Source: Isoetes taiwanensis (Eukaryota; Streptophyta; Lycopodiopsida; Isoetales; Isoetaceae). Taken from it: DNA of 64,000 nucleotides. The translations under genes were made by a program, and so were the position numbers. Positions within the stretch are counted from its first letter, which is position 1. Each line of letters begins with the position of its first letter. The notes under the pieces were generated by a model. It was given only the letters and a program-made list of their open reading frames with translations. It did not search any database and was not told where the DNA came from. Where the stretch lies: assembly GCA_021234155.1 (NCBI GenBank), contig JAJEKV010000111.1, forward strand, positions 126,001 through 190,000, given 5' to 3'. Shown in pieces: positions 9,650 through 20,378 of this stretch.

Positions 9650-11445
9650 GTACTCAAACTTGACTTGTCCGGGTAACGTAGGTGAAACTCTGCAATTTTA
9701 TCAGGAGCATTAGTCAGATTCTCGGCAGGATCCCAGGTTCTATCACTTGGCGAGTAACCTTCCCAATCGACAAAGTAATACAATCATCGACGAAGAAACT
9801 TAGAGTCCAGAATCTCTCGAACTTCGAACTCCTCATGATCATCAATTTCTACTGGTGGTGGTGGTGGAGGAACGCGATTCGGGAAAGTATTAACTGTGTA
9901 GGGCTCCAATAGAGAAACATGAAATACTGGATGGAGCCGAATACCTGGAGGGAGCTCGAGCCAGAATATCACATTGCTGATTTGAGCCGTGATCCGGTAA
10001 GGACCAAGGCGACGATAGTCAGGCTTGTTGCAGGGACGTGAGTTAGGGAGGTCCCTACGAAGAAGCTAGACAAGGTCACCAACGTGAAATTTAGGAGCTT
10101 CCTGCGGATGCAAATCAGCATAATGCCGATAACATTCTTGTGCTCGGTGAAGATGATGCTGAAGATCTTATTGAAGAGCCTGGAGTTTCTCAAGTCAAGA
10201 CTCGGCACTAGGATTGACAGAGTCACCAAGGGACCAACGAGGATGCTGACCAGAGTTCAGAAAGAACGAAGCCTGGCCAGTGGAGACATACTAAGTTATT
10301 ATAAGAAAACTCAGCTAATGGAAGATAATCGACCCAATCATCCTGCGGATAACTGATAAAGCACCTTAAATATTGCTCCAGAGTCTGATTAGTGTGCTCT
10401 GCTTGCCCATTACTTTCTGGATGATGATCAGATGTCAGTGAGCGGTTGAATGCAATAACTCCAAAGGCCGCTTCCAAAAACTTGTGACAAACTGTGGTCC
10501 ATGATCGCTAACAATAGTAACGGGCAAGCTATGAAGTCTGGCTACTTCACGAAGAAGAAGATCCGTTGTCCCCTCACTGGTAATGTTGATGTTGCAGGGA
10601 GTAAAATAAGCCATCTTAGAGAAACGATCAACAACAACTATGATGGCATCATAGCCCCGAGAGAGTGGCAGCTCCGGAATAAAGTCTATAGAAATGCTCT
10701 TCCAAGGACCATTTAGTACCGACAGTGGTTGAAGAAGGCCATGAGGAAGATGCCTTGGAATCTTTGCTCGACAGCAGATGTCACAGGATCAAATAAAAGC
10801 TTCGACAGAGCGACGAAGCCCAAGCCACCAATACTCTCGACTAATAAGTTCAAGAGTCTTGGCTACTACAAAGTGTCTGGCCATAGGTGAATCCTGGCAA
10901 GCCTAGAGAACCCGAAGCCTAGAAGCACCATCTGGCACATATAGAAGCCCATCACGGAGCAGGAGTCCATCTCGAACCTCAAAAGGATCATAGTCTGACT
11001 ACTTTTGCTGAGAAGATGATTCAGAGCCAAGGTGGAGAATACATCTTGAGTCGATGGATCGGATGGCAGAGATGCTTGAACAGACTCCAACAAGGCCATA
11101 TCATGAGGCCTCTCGAACAAAGTGAGAGTCATAAGCTGGAACCGATCAGGCCCTAGAATAACCTGTGATTGCTGATCAAATGCAGGATCTCCTAGCTTAG
11201 GCTCAAGGTAGGAGCATCGAGACAAGGCATTAGGCTTCCCTTGGAGGGATCCAAGACTGGGAATCAATACGGGATAATACTTGAGTATGCCACCGGGCCT
11301 GGCGACGGTTGAGCACTCGAGCAGACTGAAAATACTCTAGATTATGATCTATATAGACCGTGACCTTATAAGGAGACCCCTCCAGGAAACGTCTCCACTC
11401 CTCAAAAGAATCCACTATCGCCAATGCACCCTCAATTTCACAAAA
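9650..11445 (-). pseudogene. pol: element V pol: RNase H, integrase, chromodomain
   Basis: In minus-strand order: RNase H end ([37 protein letters not shown] at 11.42-11.28 kb); a connector ending GKPNALSR; a zinc-binding integrase N-terminus (KTLELISREYWW); a core with IDFIPELPLS, DAIIVVVDRFSKMA and [13 protein letters not shown]; then [17 protein letters not shown] and [16 protein letters not shown]; an integrase C-terminus (GPYRITAQISNV, LHPVFHVSLLEPY); and the chromodomain EVREILDSKF...YFVDWEGYSPSDRTWDPAENL at 9.85-9.66 kb. At least four frame changes break it. The integrase inserts cDNA; the chromodomain in related elements steers insertion to methylated-H3 chromatin. Confidence 0.88.
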
Positions 11446-12227
11446 TGCTACTCATAATCATGTTATAGATCATATTTTCATTACTATTGCTCATATTTCA
11501 ATGCAAATATATGTCAATAGCACTAATAAAATATCACTGTAGCATAATATTCACACTTTCTATCGAACTTTAACTTGAGGTATTACACAAGAAAGACAAC
11601 TGAGAAAATACCTTTGTTTATCAATTCTCCTACCTCCGATCTTCAGAGTATTGAGCTGTGAAATTACCCTATACATCTTTCACGTTTTATAGGCTCCATT
11701 TCGACGATTTTGCATCATCGGATCAGAGCCAAGTTCCTCCTGTCACAACAGTATTGAACCGAGATTTCAAATACAAGAATGTCTTCATTTAATTGGACCG
11801 AAATGCCGCCTAAGGTCACTTAACACATATAGATAACTTTTGAAATAATACTTCTGCTTGACCCTTTAACCTTCACCAATGGTTTTCCAGCCCTTAAGCA
11901 TATCTAGGTTTAACCTTTAGAAATGCTTTCAACCTATGTATTGTGAACCTATATAACTATTGTCAGCCTTAGATCTCATAGTATGAACTGTATAATTTCC
12001 ATTTCTCTGTGGATACCATTGAGTCATAAGCAACAAGTTTACAGGTTTAGATATGACTTTCTCACATTCCTCCTTCATATTTTAACCTGTAAACTGGTTC
12101 AGCAGCTAAATAGCTTTATTCTTTTGACTGATTCAAACTCCTCCTTCATATTATAGTCTGTAAACAGATTAAATGCTCCAAGACCTCAATTCTTCTGTCA
12201 TATGTTTAAACCTGTCACAATTTTATA
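11446..12227. other. no gene; possible copia 3' region
   Basis: AT-rich sequence between element V and the copia remnant. Because the copia frame ends at 12,228 on the minus strand, this stretch probably holds its 3' untranslated region and perhaps LTR remains. No border can be fixed. Confidence 0.4.
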
Positions 12228-13446
12228 ATTTTTCCTTGCAGCTTATCAGATCAATCAGATATTTAAATCTATTATAATTAAGAGCTTTTGTCATAATGTC
12301 TGCCAACTGTTTTTCAGAGCTCACATGCTGCATTTGAATCAACCCTTTAGATACCATATCTCTAATGAAATGTAATTCCATTTCTATGTGCTTAGTTCTC
12401 TCATGTAACACGGATTCTTCGTCATAGAGATGCAACTTTGACTGTCACAAAATAGACTTGTACTTTCCTTTTGCTCAATACCTAACTCATTTAGGATTCT
12501 CCTACTCCATACAATTCCTTTGACAGCCAGAGTTGCTGCTGCATACTCTGCTTCAGCTGTTGATAGGGCTATGGCTGTTTGTTTTTTACTCCTCCAACTT
12601 ATGGGTGCTCCACCAAGCATGAGTGCATATCCAGAAGTCGACTTTCTTTCATCCATATCACCACACCAATCAGCATCACGTGCACGCCTTAAGTCAGAAA
12701 TCTTCCGAAAGCAAGAAACAATACCTTATGGGCGCTCCACCAAGCATGAGTGCATATCCAGAAGTCGACTTTCTTTCATCCATATCACCACACCAATCAG
12801 CATCACAGAATGCCTTAAGCTGTAAATCTTCTGAGCAGTAAACAATACCAATGTTTATGGTTCCTTTTAAGTATCTCAATACTTTCTTTGCTGCTAACCA
12901 ATGTCCCTTGCCTGGGTTATGATTATAACTACTCAACACGTTCACAATAAATGCAATATCTGGCCTAGTGTTATTGGCAATGTGCAGCAGGCTCCCACTT
13001 AGTTGTCTGTATGGTATTCCAACCATTTCTTCTTGTTCCCTTTTATTCTTTAGACACATTGACTTTGAGATTTTGCTGCCACACATCACTGGAGTTTTTA
13101 CTGGATTACATTCCAGCATATTGAATTTAGTCAACACTGCCTCAATGTATTTGCTTTGAGAAAGAGTGATTATTTTATTGGATCTGTCACGACCTACTTC
13201 AATTCCCAAGAACTTCTTAAGTTCACCTAAATCAGACATCTTGTATTTATTCTTGAGAATATTTTTGCAATGATTCAACACCTTAATATTACTTGCTGCC
13301 ATAACGCAATCGTCGACATATATTGCTACTATGCAATATTCATTGTTTTCCCTGTTTATGTAAACATTCCCATCATTCTGCAATTTTATAAACTCTTGCT
13401 GATTTAAGTAAGGGTGTTTTTTTAATTGAGGTGGACAATTGAGCAC
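12228..13446 (-). pseudogene. pol: Ty1/copia reverse transcriptase and RNase H remnant
   Basis: Minus-strand frames 13,446-12,694, 12,656-12,384 and 12,435-12,223 make the last third of a copia polyprotein. RT blocks: YIVAIYVDDCVMAAS-like (IVAIYVDDCVMA), MSDLGELKKFLGIEV and YRQLSGSLLHIANNTRPDIAF. RNase H blocks: AFCDADWCGDMDERKSTSGY, SWRSKKQTAIALSTAEAEYA, SLFCDSQSCISM, HIEMELHFIRDMV, and the terminal LADIMTKAL. YVDD is intact. Gag, protease, integrase and the RT start are missing to the right of 13,446. A 127-bp tandem duplication inside RNase H breaks the frame. Confidence 0.92.
12601..12854. repeat. 127-bp tandem duplication inside copia RNase H
   Basis: Two copies start at 12,601 and 12,728. 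The first 80 bases are near-identical; the rest differ in clusters. 127 is not a multiple of three, so the duplication itself shifts the frame. Confidence 0.85.
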
Positions 13447-13742
13447 GTCACATGATGTCGCGACACACGGTGCTGATTAGGTGTTGATTACCCTTCTACC
13501 GCCTTCACATGCCCTTCACCCAATTTCCCTCACCCGCGAAATTTTCACCCGCCATGGATCCGAGCTTCCGGAACGGTTGATCATCAATTTCTTGCTGAGG
13601 TGCGGTCGATTTGCTAGCCATGTCATCAATCCCAATTATGCTGGTGCTTGATTCCTTTTTCGAATTTGGAATTGGCGGCTTTAGTTTCCATTTTCTTGTT
13701 TCGAATTGCTTTCTGATTCTTTTCAGATGTTTTCAAACTCGG

Positions 13743-14155
13743 ATGGATTGGGAAGGCGCTTTTGTTTCTTCCATTTCAAAGCTTGGTTCTAGCTTTGATC
13801 CTAACGATCTGCTATCTAGTTTGCACTATCTTCAAGAACAATCTCAGCAGTTTCTGGAGTTATGCTCTCGCATAGCAGAAACAATTAATTTTGACAGTCC
13901 TAGTGCTGATGCGATTGTTAGAGAATATGAAGGAAACATTCATCTCCATGGCATGCAAGGTTTGCATGCCCAATTTATAAATTTCTTCTACTATTTTTCT
14001 AAGGTGCTTGCTTTATTCTCACTTTTCAGATGCTTTTGAGGTTCATAGAACAGTGGATCCGACAGAAATACAGTTCAAAGGAAATGAACCTTATGATTTT
14101 AATTGGGCAGAAGATGATCTTCATTATTTTGGTGCTGATTATGCATTTAATGCAG
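13743..14155 (+). pseudogene. two exons of an unrecognised host gene
   Basis: An ATG at 13,743 opens an exon (begins MDWEGAFVSSISKL) running to about 13,959, with donor ATGCAAG|GTTTGC. After a 70-bp AT-rich intron the acceptor TTTTCAG at 14,029 joins in frame to a second exon beginning with a split Asp codon, then AFEVHRTVDPTEIQF. It runs to about 14,155 (or further, if GCAG|GTGC is not a donor). The joined peptide of about 115 residues is acidic, with a predicted helical first half (LHYLQEQSQQFLELCSRIAE). I do not recognise the family. Downstream exons are not seen because LINE sequence follows, so the gene is truncated or interrupted. Exon 2 alone recurs at 59,090. Confidence 0.5.
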
Positions 14156-14239
14156 GTGCTTCAAAAGAAAATATAAACACTCAACCGCATCGGGTAATAA
14201 TTTAATGGAGTTCTTTTCTATTGTTTGCTTGAATTTCAT

Positions 14240-16258
14240 ATTGAAGAAGAATTTGCGCCACAAAAATTTCATAAATCCTTCATACCCTTTAGCAAATTGT
14301 GTGAGTCTTTTGAATCATAAGGCGGGTGGCCATAAGGAGTGATATCATAGTTTTGTAAATGAGCAAGAGCCAAGGGGTTGGTATGTCTAGGGAGGTGGAA
14401 TAGCTTAGAAATAAGAGCGTGCATGAGAGACATCTCGTCCGGTAGCAGAAATTTTATAACCAAAGATAATGCGGCGCACCAAGTTTGCAACAAACCGCAT
14501 AATTTGACCGCCTAGGAGATGAAAGTTCTTGAGCAAAGAAAATGTTTAGGCCAGTCTTGCGGGTAACCTGACAATCATTATCAGAAAACGCTGCTTTGGA
14601 ACACTTAGATTTGAAATGAATCTGAGCAAAAAGTATGGCATCCATGGGCAATGTGGCATACAAAGCATAGGCTCGAGACGAGGAGGCCATGGCGAAGGCA
14701 TAAGAGTTCGAAGCTTTGGTGATGGCAAAGATGAAATTTGAGAAGGCGCAAAAGACAATAGGGTTCACGTCTGTCCATAAAAAGGTTTTATCGGCAAAAG
14801 AGTAAAGAATGATTTAAGCCATTCAAAGTGACATATGGCAATATCTCTAGGGGATTAGTATATGGTCAAAAAAAAAATTTCTAAGTCCCAAGAAGGATGT
14901 TTGGCATAAGTGTGTATAAATTAGACTAGAAGTGAACAATTCGACACGTCAAGTTTTAACAGTGTCATGAAAAAGAATGGGGGGTTGGCAGTAATTAAGA
15001 ATGGTAACTTGAGAAAGCGAATGTAATTATGAAAAAGAATGGCAAACCATACTGACTGAAGGGAGGCATTAATGGAAGCATTTGGAAAAGGCTACAAAAG
15101 ATAAATCAATATCCAAAGCAAATTTGGTTTAATGGCCTTCTTGCCTAGAGGAATACAATGACTATAAGAGACAGTTTAGGGTTAGACCACAAAAAATAAG
15201 TGTTTCTCCAAACCTTAATGATCTCTTCCCATGCAACTCTAGTAATCGACATGAATACCAACCGGTATCCCAAGCAAATTGGTGGCTTGTCCATGAGCGT
15301 AACTTCCATGGATAATCATTAACACATGCCTGAGTTGGAAAACATCCATAGAGCTGTACACTTCTTCCATCCCACAAGCACAACAGGAACCAGTGAAAAT
15401 GTAGCTCAGAGCAATTTTGCAGCTTCTAGATTCTCAAAGTTAGTGACCAGAAAGAGAAACATATCGTCTGCTATTGATTACACACTTCCCGAAAATACCA
15501 TCTTCCAAAGCAAGACCTTGAAGTATTCCCTCCGTTGTTGTAATAGTAAATAAATGTGACAAGGCCTCTCTCAACAATTGTAATAGTAGTGGTGCTAAAG
15601 GCACCCTTTGACGAATACCACAACCAAGTGAAAATATCCCCGGGCGGCTTGTCAAGAAAGACCATTGTAGCCCCGTAAGTGAAAAATATGAAAACATCAA
15701 AAATACGTATTTTTAACTTTATACATCAAAATTTGAGTTTCATACACATGGAATTTATTTCTGCCATGAGTAGAGGGATGCAACTTCATAACGTCTGATG
15801 TGAATTATTATCGAAACCCACCGATATACACGATGCATAAATTCCCAACACACACTATCATAAGCATTTGCAAAGTCAAGCTTAAGATACACAAATGGGG
15901 TTTTGTCGACGCGTCCAATAGATTCCCCATATGCATCAATCACATCATTGAAAATGCCTCCCCAAAGAGATCCCGATTGAGTTGTGGAAATAAAATCAAC
16001 CAAAATGTGCATCACACGCTCCACAAAAGCCTTGGCAAATTTTTGATTGGTTGATTGGTCGCTAGTCTAAAACAATATGTGTGGAGATACTTGCATTCAA
16101 AATTTTATCTAATGCAATGGACCGACAAAAGTCACAAAAAGTATTAAACACAACTTGCTCCATCCAGTCCAATGTTCTTGAAAAAACTCAATTGATATAC
16201 CGTCCAACCCTGGACACTTGCATTTTTTTCCAAATACCAACAAGAGAATCGCCATTTA
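14240..16258 (-). pseudogene. LINE reverse transcriptase remnant (duplication copy 1)
   Basis: Minus-strand non-LTR RT in broken frames. From 5' to 3' on that strand: PGLDGISIEFFQEHW (16.24-16.19 kb), VYLKLDFANAYDSVCWEFM (motif A region, about 15.9 kb), PLAPLLLQLLREALSHLF (15.6 kb) and GIPVG-type blocks near 15.3 kb. The YADD block is damaged here but reads QYADDMFLFL in copy 2. The 3' part (15.1-14.25 kb) has no recognised domain. The 5' end is cut at about 16,258, where ACGTCGC-rich sequence begins; endonuclease and ORF1 are absent. Confidence 0.85.
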
Positions 16259-16260
16259 GC

Positions 16261-16500
16261 GACGCGGGTTGCGACGCTCGGGTCACGCGGACGCCACATT
16301 TGATATCAATGCGACGCCATCGCCGCTGCTTCATCGCCGCAGACACGCCGCGATGCGACGGTAATCGCGACGCCACGCGACATAGGCGACGTTTGCCACC
16401 ATGTCGCTATGACAAGGCCACATGTGTCACGCCAAATTTACCGGTTAACGACGCTTACCGCCACGCCGCGCTGACGATACGCCGACATCTTGTGTACTTT
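16261..16500. repeat. ACGTCGC-type palindrome cluster
   Basis: Dense short palindromes built on CGACG/CGTCG. The homologous stretch in copy 2 (61,335-61,560) reads much more regularly as GACGTCGC/GCGACGTC. The copy-1 version looks degraded at the same motifs. Confidence 0.6.
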
Positions 16501-16529
16501 GTTCTCCTTCGAGAACATGGGTGATCTTC

Positions 16530-19500
16530 TGGCCACGAAACTTGGTCCCCAAGGCAATGTCGATGTTCTGAATTCATTGGCATAGCCAAATTACAGTTCC
16601 GGAGAGGGGAGGTTGCCCGTCCGGCCCCCGTGCCCTTTGGGCGAGGACTTTGGGGCAAGCCGCCTGTGGGGTTTTAAGGTCCGTTTCGCATCAACACCCT
16701 CCCTCCACGTCAAGATATGGCGCAAGGTCCCAGCCAAATCTGACAAGGAGAGGGCCTCCGAAACGTAAACCCTGTGGGTTGCCAGGTTCTAGAAGGGTTT
16801 GCAGTTTGGGGGCCGAATTTTAGTCCGTTGCGCTTGGGACGCAAAGAAGCCGCAGCTTGAGAACGCTGGAGTAAGGGGAAAATGACGTAACGAAGTTTGG
16901 GCCCCGCTCCTCCGATGTGATAATTAGAAGTCGGGGCCGCTTTTGCAATGGCAAGGCATTCATAAATTGTAATTAATGCATTGTACGAAATTAAATTCTA
17001 TTTTTGTCGTGAATTCCTAATTCATCACCAAAGACACGTGCCGCTTTTGAAATTTTCGAGAAGGTCTAGATGAAAGGGTTAGCATTAGAATGGCTCGGGT
17101 AGCCGCTAGGGGCAACCGAGCCGGCACCCTTCCCCAAGTCAAACAAGGCCAAGACCTTGCAAGGTCAGCCTCACAAGAGGGAGAGTCCGATCCCGTGAGG
17201 CGATCCAAAAGTTCCCCGAGGCAGCCTTTTCCCCGCAAAAAATGATCCCACGATGGGATGTACGCTAATGACCACCCTCCCGGAGCTCGATTCCTCCATC
17301 CGACCGTTGGATCCTCCATTCAAGGGCCCTTCTTCGGGAAGGTTTAAAAAATTCCAAAGATTGGTCCGGGGGAACTTGTCAAACCGCAGAGCGTCCTGAG
17401 GGCGACCGTGTAGAAACCTGAGTGTTTTGTCGTTCGGGCACCACGGAGGCTCCGGAATGGCAATTCGACTTTGCCAAGTCGTCCAGAATGACGAAATTAC
17501 CCTAGGAAGCAAGTTACAAGGTCAGTTTTGCAAAAGAAAGAAACAGTCACGCCCCACACGGCAACATCCAGCATCCACATCCTAGGCCAATTGACTACGA
17601 GTGTGCTGGACGTGAGCTACTTTGGCGATTCTTGGAGGAGGGGTGGTCTTATGGCCACGAAACGTGGTCCACAAGGCAATGTCGACGTTCTGAGTCCATT
17701 GGCAGAGCCAAATTACGCCCCCGAGAGGGGAGATTTCGGCCCGGCCTCCGTGGCCTTAGGGAGAGGACTTTGGGGCAAGTAGCTTCCTGTGGGGTTTTTG
17801 GGTCCGCTCCGCAAGGCCAACACCCTCCCTCCACGCCAAGATACTGTAAGGTCCCGCCAACCGACAAGGAGAGGGGCTCCTCAAACGAAAAAAACCCGTG
17901 GGTTGCCAGGTTCTAGAAGGGTTTGCGATTTGGGAGCCGAGTTTTAGTCTGTTGCAGTTGGGACGTGGCCGAGAAGCTGCAATTGAGAACGCGGAGTAAG
18001 GGGAAATGACAGAATGAAGTTTGGGCCTGTACTCCTCCCGATGTGACAATTAGAAGTCGGGGGCCAGTTTTGCAGTAGCAAGACATTCATAAATTCGTAA
18101 TTAATGCATTGTATGAAATTAAATTCTGATTTTTTGCCAGCTGAATTCCTAATTCATCACCAGCACACAGGCCAGTTTTCGAAATTTTCAGAGAAGGTCT
18201 AGATCAAAGGGTTAGCATTAGAATGGTCGGGGCAGCCCGCTGTGGGGCAACCGAGCTGGCACCCTTCCCCAAGTCAAACAAGGCTAGGACCTTGCAAGGC
18301 TGCCTCACAAGAGGGGAGAGTCTGGACCCCAGGAGGCGGGATCCAAAAAAGTTCCCGAGGCAGCCTTTTCCTCGACAAATGTATCCCACGGTGGATGTAA
18401 TGCTTAATGACCACCCTTCCGGAGCTCGGTTCCTCTATCCGACCGTTGAATCCTCTATTCAAGGGCCCTTCTTCAGGAAGCCAAAAAATTCCAAGATCGT
18501 CCTGAGGGCGACCGTGAAGAAACCGGAGTGTTTTGTCATTCGGGCACCGCGAAGGCTCCGGAATGGCAATTTGACTTTGCCAAGTCGTCTAGAATGATGA
18601 AATTACCCTAGGAAACAAGTTACAAGGTCAGTTTTGCAAAAGAAAGAAACAGTCACGCCCCACACGGCAACATCCAGCATCCACATCCTAGGCCAATTGA
18701 CTACGAGTGTGCTGGACGTGAGCTACTTTGGCGATTCTTGGAGGAGGGGTGGTCTTATGGCCACGAAACGTGGTCCACAAGGCAATGTCAACGTTCTGAG
18801 TCCATTGGCAGAGCCAAATTACAGTTCCGGAGAGGGGAGATTTCTCGTCCGTCTCCAGGGCCTTAGGGAGAGGACTTTTGGGGCAAGTAGCTTCCAGGGG
18901 GGTTTTTAAGGTCCGTGCTCTGGCGTCAACACCCTCCCTCCACGTCAAGATACGGTGTAAGGTCCCGGCCAAATCTGACAAGGAGAGGGCCTCCGAAACG
19001 TAAACCCTGTGGGTTGCCAGGTTCTAGAAGGGTTTGCGATTTGGGAGCCGAGTTTTAGTCTGTTGCAGTTGGGACGTGGCCGAGAAGCTGCAATTGAGAA
19101 CGCGGAGTAAGGGGAAATGACAGAATGAAGTTTGGGCCTGTACTCCTCCCGATGTGACAATTAGAAGTCGGGGGCCAGTTTTGCAGTAGCAAGACATTCA
19201 TAAATTCGTAATTAATGCATTGTATGAAATTAAATTCTGATTTTTTGCCAGCTGAATTCCTAATTCATCACCAGCACACATGGCAGTTTTCGAAATTTTC
19301 AGAGAAGGTCTAGATCAAAGGGTTAGCATTAGAACGGTCGGGGCAGCCTGTTGTGGGGCAACTGAGCTGGCACCCTTCCCCAAGTCAAACAAGGCCAGGA
19401 CCTTGCAAGGCTGCCTCACAAGAGGGAAGAGTATGGACCCCAGGAGGCGGGATCCAAAAAAGTTCCCGAGGCAGCCTTTCCTGACAGCGATCCCATGGTG

Positions 19501-19745
19501 GGATGTACGCTAATGACCACCCTCCCGGATCTCGGTTCCCTTATCCGACCGTTGAATCCTCATTCAAGGGCCCTTTTTCGGGAAGGTCCAAAACATTCCA
19601 AGATCGGTCTGGGGGAACTTGTCAAACCGCGGAGCATCCTGAGGGCGACCGTGTAGAAACCGGAGTGTTTTGTCGTTCGGGCACCGCAGAGGCTTCGGAA
19701 TGGCAAGTCGACTTCGCCAAATCGTCCGGAATGGCGAAATTACAC
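16530..19745 (+). repeat. three tandem units of about 1.1 kb
   Basis: Units begin near 16,535, 17,645 and 18,752 (GGCCACGAAAC.TGGTCC). The measured offset between the second and third junctions is 1,106 bp. The duplication copy at 61.6-62.6 kb has only one unit. Short frames inside are not conserved between units, so I see no gene. The nature of the unit is unknown; it could be a satellite-like repeat or a non-autonomous element. Confidence 0.85.
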
Positions 19746-19936
19746 GTGGCTCAAACATGCCACCCTTGGCTCAAACATCTCGCTTACATTCCTAAGTAGT
19801 AGCATTAAAAGATTGGCTAAATCCGGAATGTTATTTTGACTATATACATGGCTTGGGAATGTCCAAATTAACATAAAGACAAACTTTAATGACCATCAGA
19901 TAAAAAAAAAGACACCCAAAAAATTAAAAAGTGCCA

Positions 19937-20067
19937 GACGTCGCTATAACAAAATACGTCGCAGATACGTCGCATGCGACGTTAAATCGTATATACGATT
20001 TCAAAATAACGTCGCATGCGACGTGACGTCATCATGCGACGTCGTGTGCTTTTTACAGCCCTGCGTT
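19937..20067. repeat. ACGTCGC palindrome cluster ending in a possible transposon terminus
   Basis: Contains GTCGCATGCGAC palindromes and a 20-bp inverted AATCGTATATACGATTT. It ends CTTTTTACAGCCCTG, whose reverse complement CAGGGCTGTAAAAAG resembles hAT terminal repeats (CAGGG-type). The matching left terminus was not found. Confidence 0.4.
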
Positions 20068-20159
20068 GATCGACTTGCAAGCACTCTTCTTAAGGTTAGT
20101 AGATCATGGTTTTTGGATTGAATGTGTTTTTGGATTGAATGGTTTAGGGTAGATTTCAA

Positions 20160-20378
20160 ATTTTTTTGCTATCTCTTTCCTTCCTTTTCTTCTTTTTGTT
20201 TCTTCATTCTTCTTCTTCTTCCTTCTTTCCTCATTATTTCTTCCATTCTACTACTCTTTCCTCATTTCATTCTTCGATTTCTTTCATTCTTCTATTTTTC
20301 TTCCATTTTATGCTTCCATTCTTTCATCATTCTTTCTTCCATTATTCCCTCCTTTCATTCTTCCATTTCTTCCATTCC
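20160..20378 (+). repeat. CT-rich (polypyrimidine) tract, left part
   Basis: TTCTTCC-type low-complexity sequence. It continues on the far side of element Z at 54,892, and uninterrupted in copy 2 at 63,008-63,660. Confidence 0.9.

Larger units (their letters stand above)
9089..11445 (-). mobile_element. element V: chromodomain Ty3/gypsy (chromovirus), 5' truncated
   Basis: Minus-strand element keeping the RNase H end, the complete integrase, a chromodomain, a polypurine tract and a 3' LTR. RNase H with [10 protein letters not shown] and a Sushi/Tf1/Tcn1-style chromodomain (YFVDWEGYSPSDRTW) are features I associate with fungal and early-plant chromoviruses rather than angiosperm Tekay, Reina or CRM. 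It is cut at about 11,445 in RNase H. Confidence 0.85.
14030..20378 (+). repeat. segmental duplication, copy 1 (left part, interrupted by element Z)
   Basis: This segment is collinear and nearly identical with 59,090-63,220. It continues beyond the Z insertion at 54,892. It carries exon 2, a LINE remnant, ACGTCGC clusters, three 1.1-kb units (one in copy 2) and a CT-rich tract. Homology to copy 2 begins exactly at the first base of exon 2. Confidence 0.93.
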
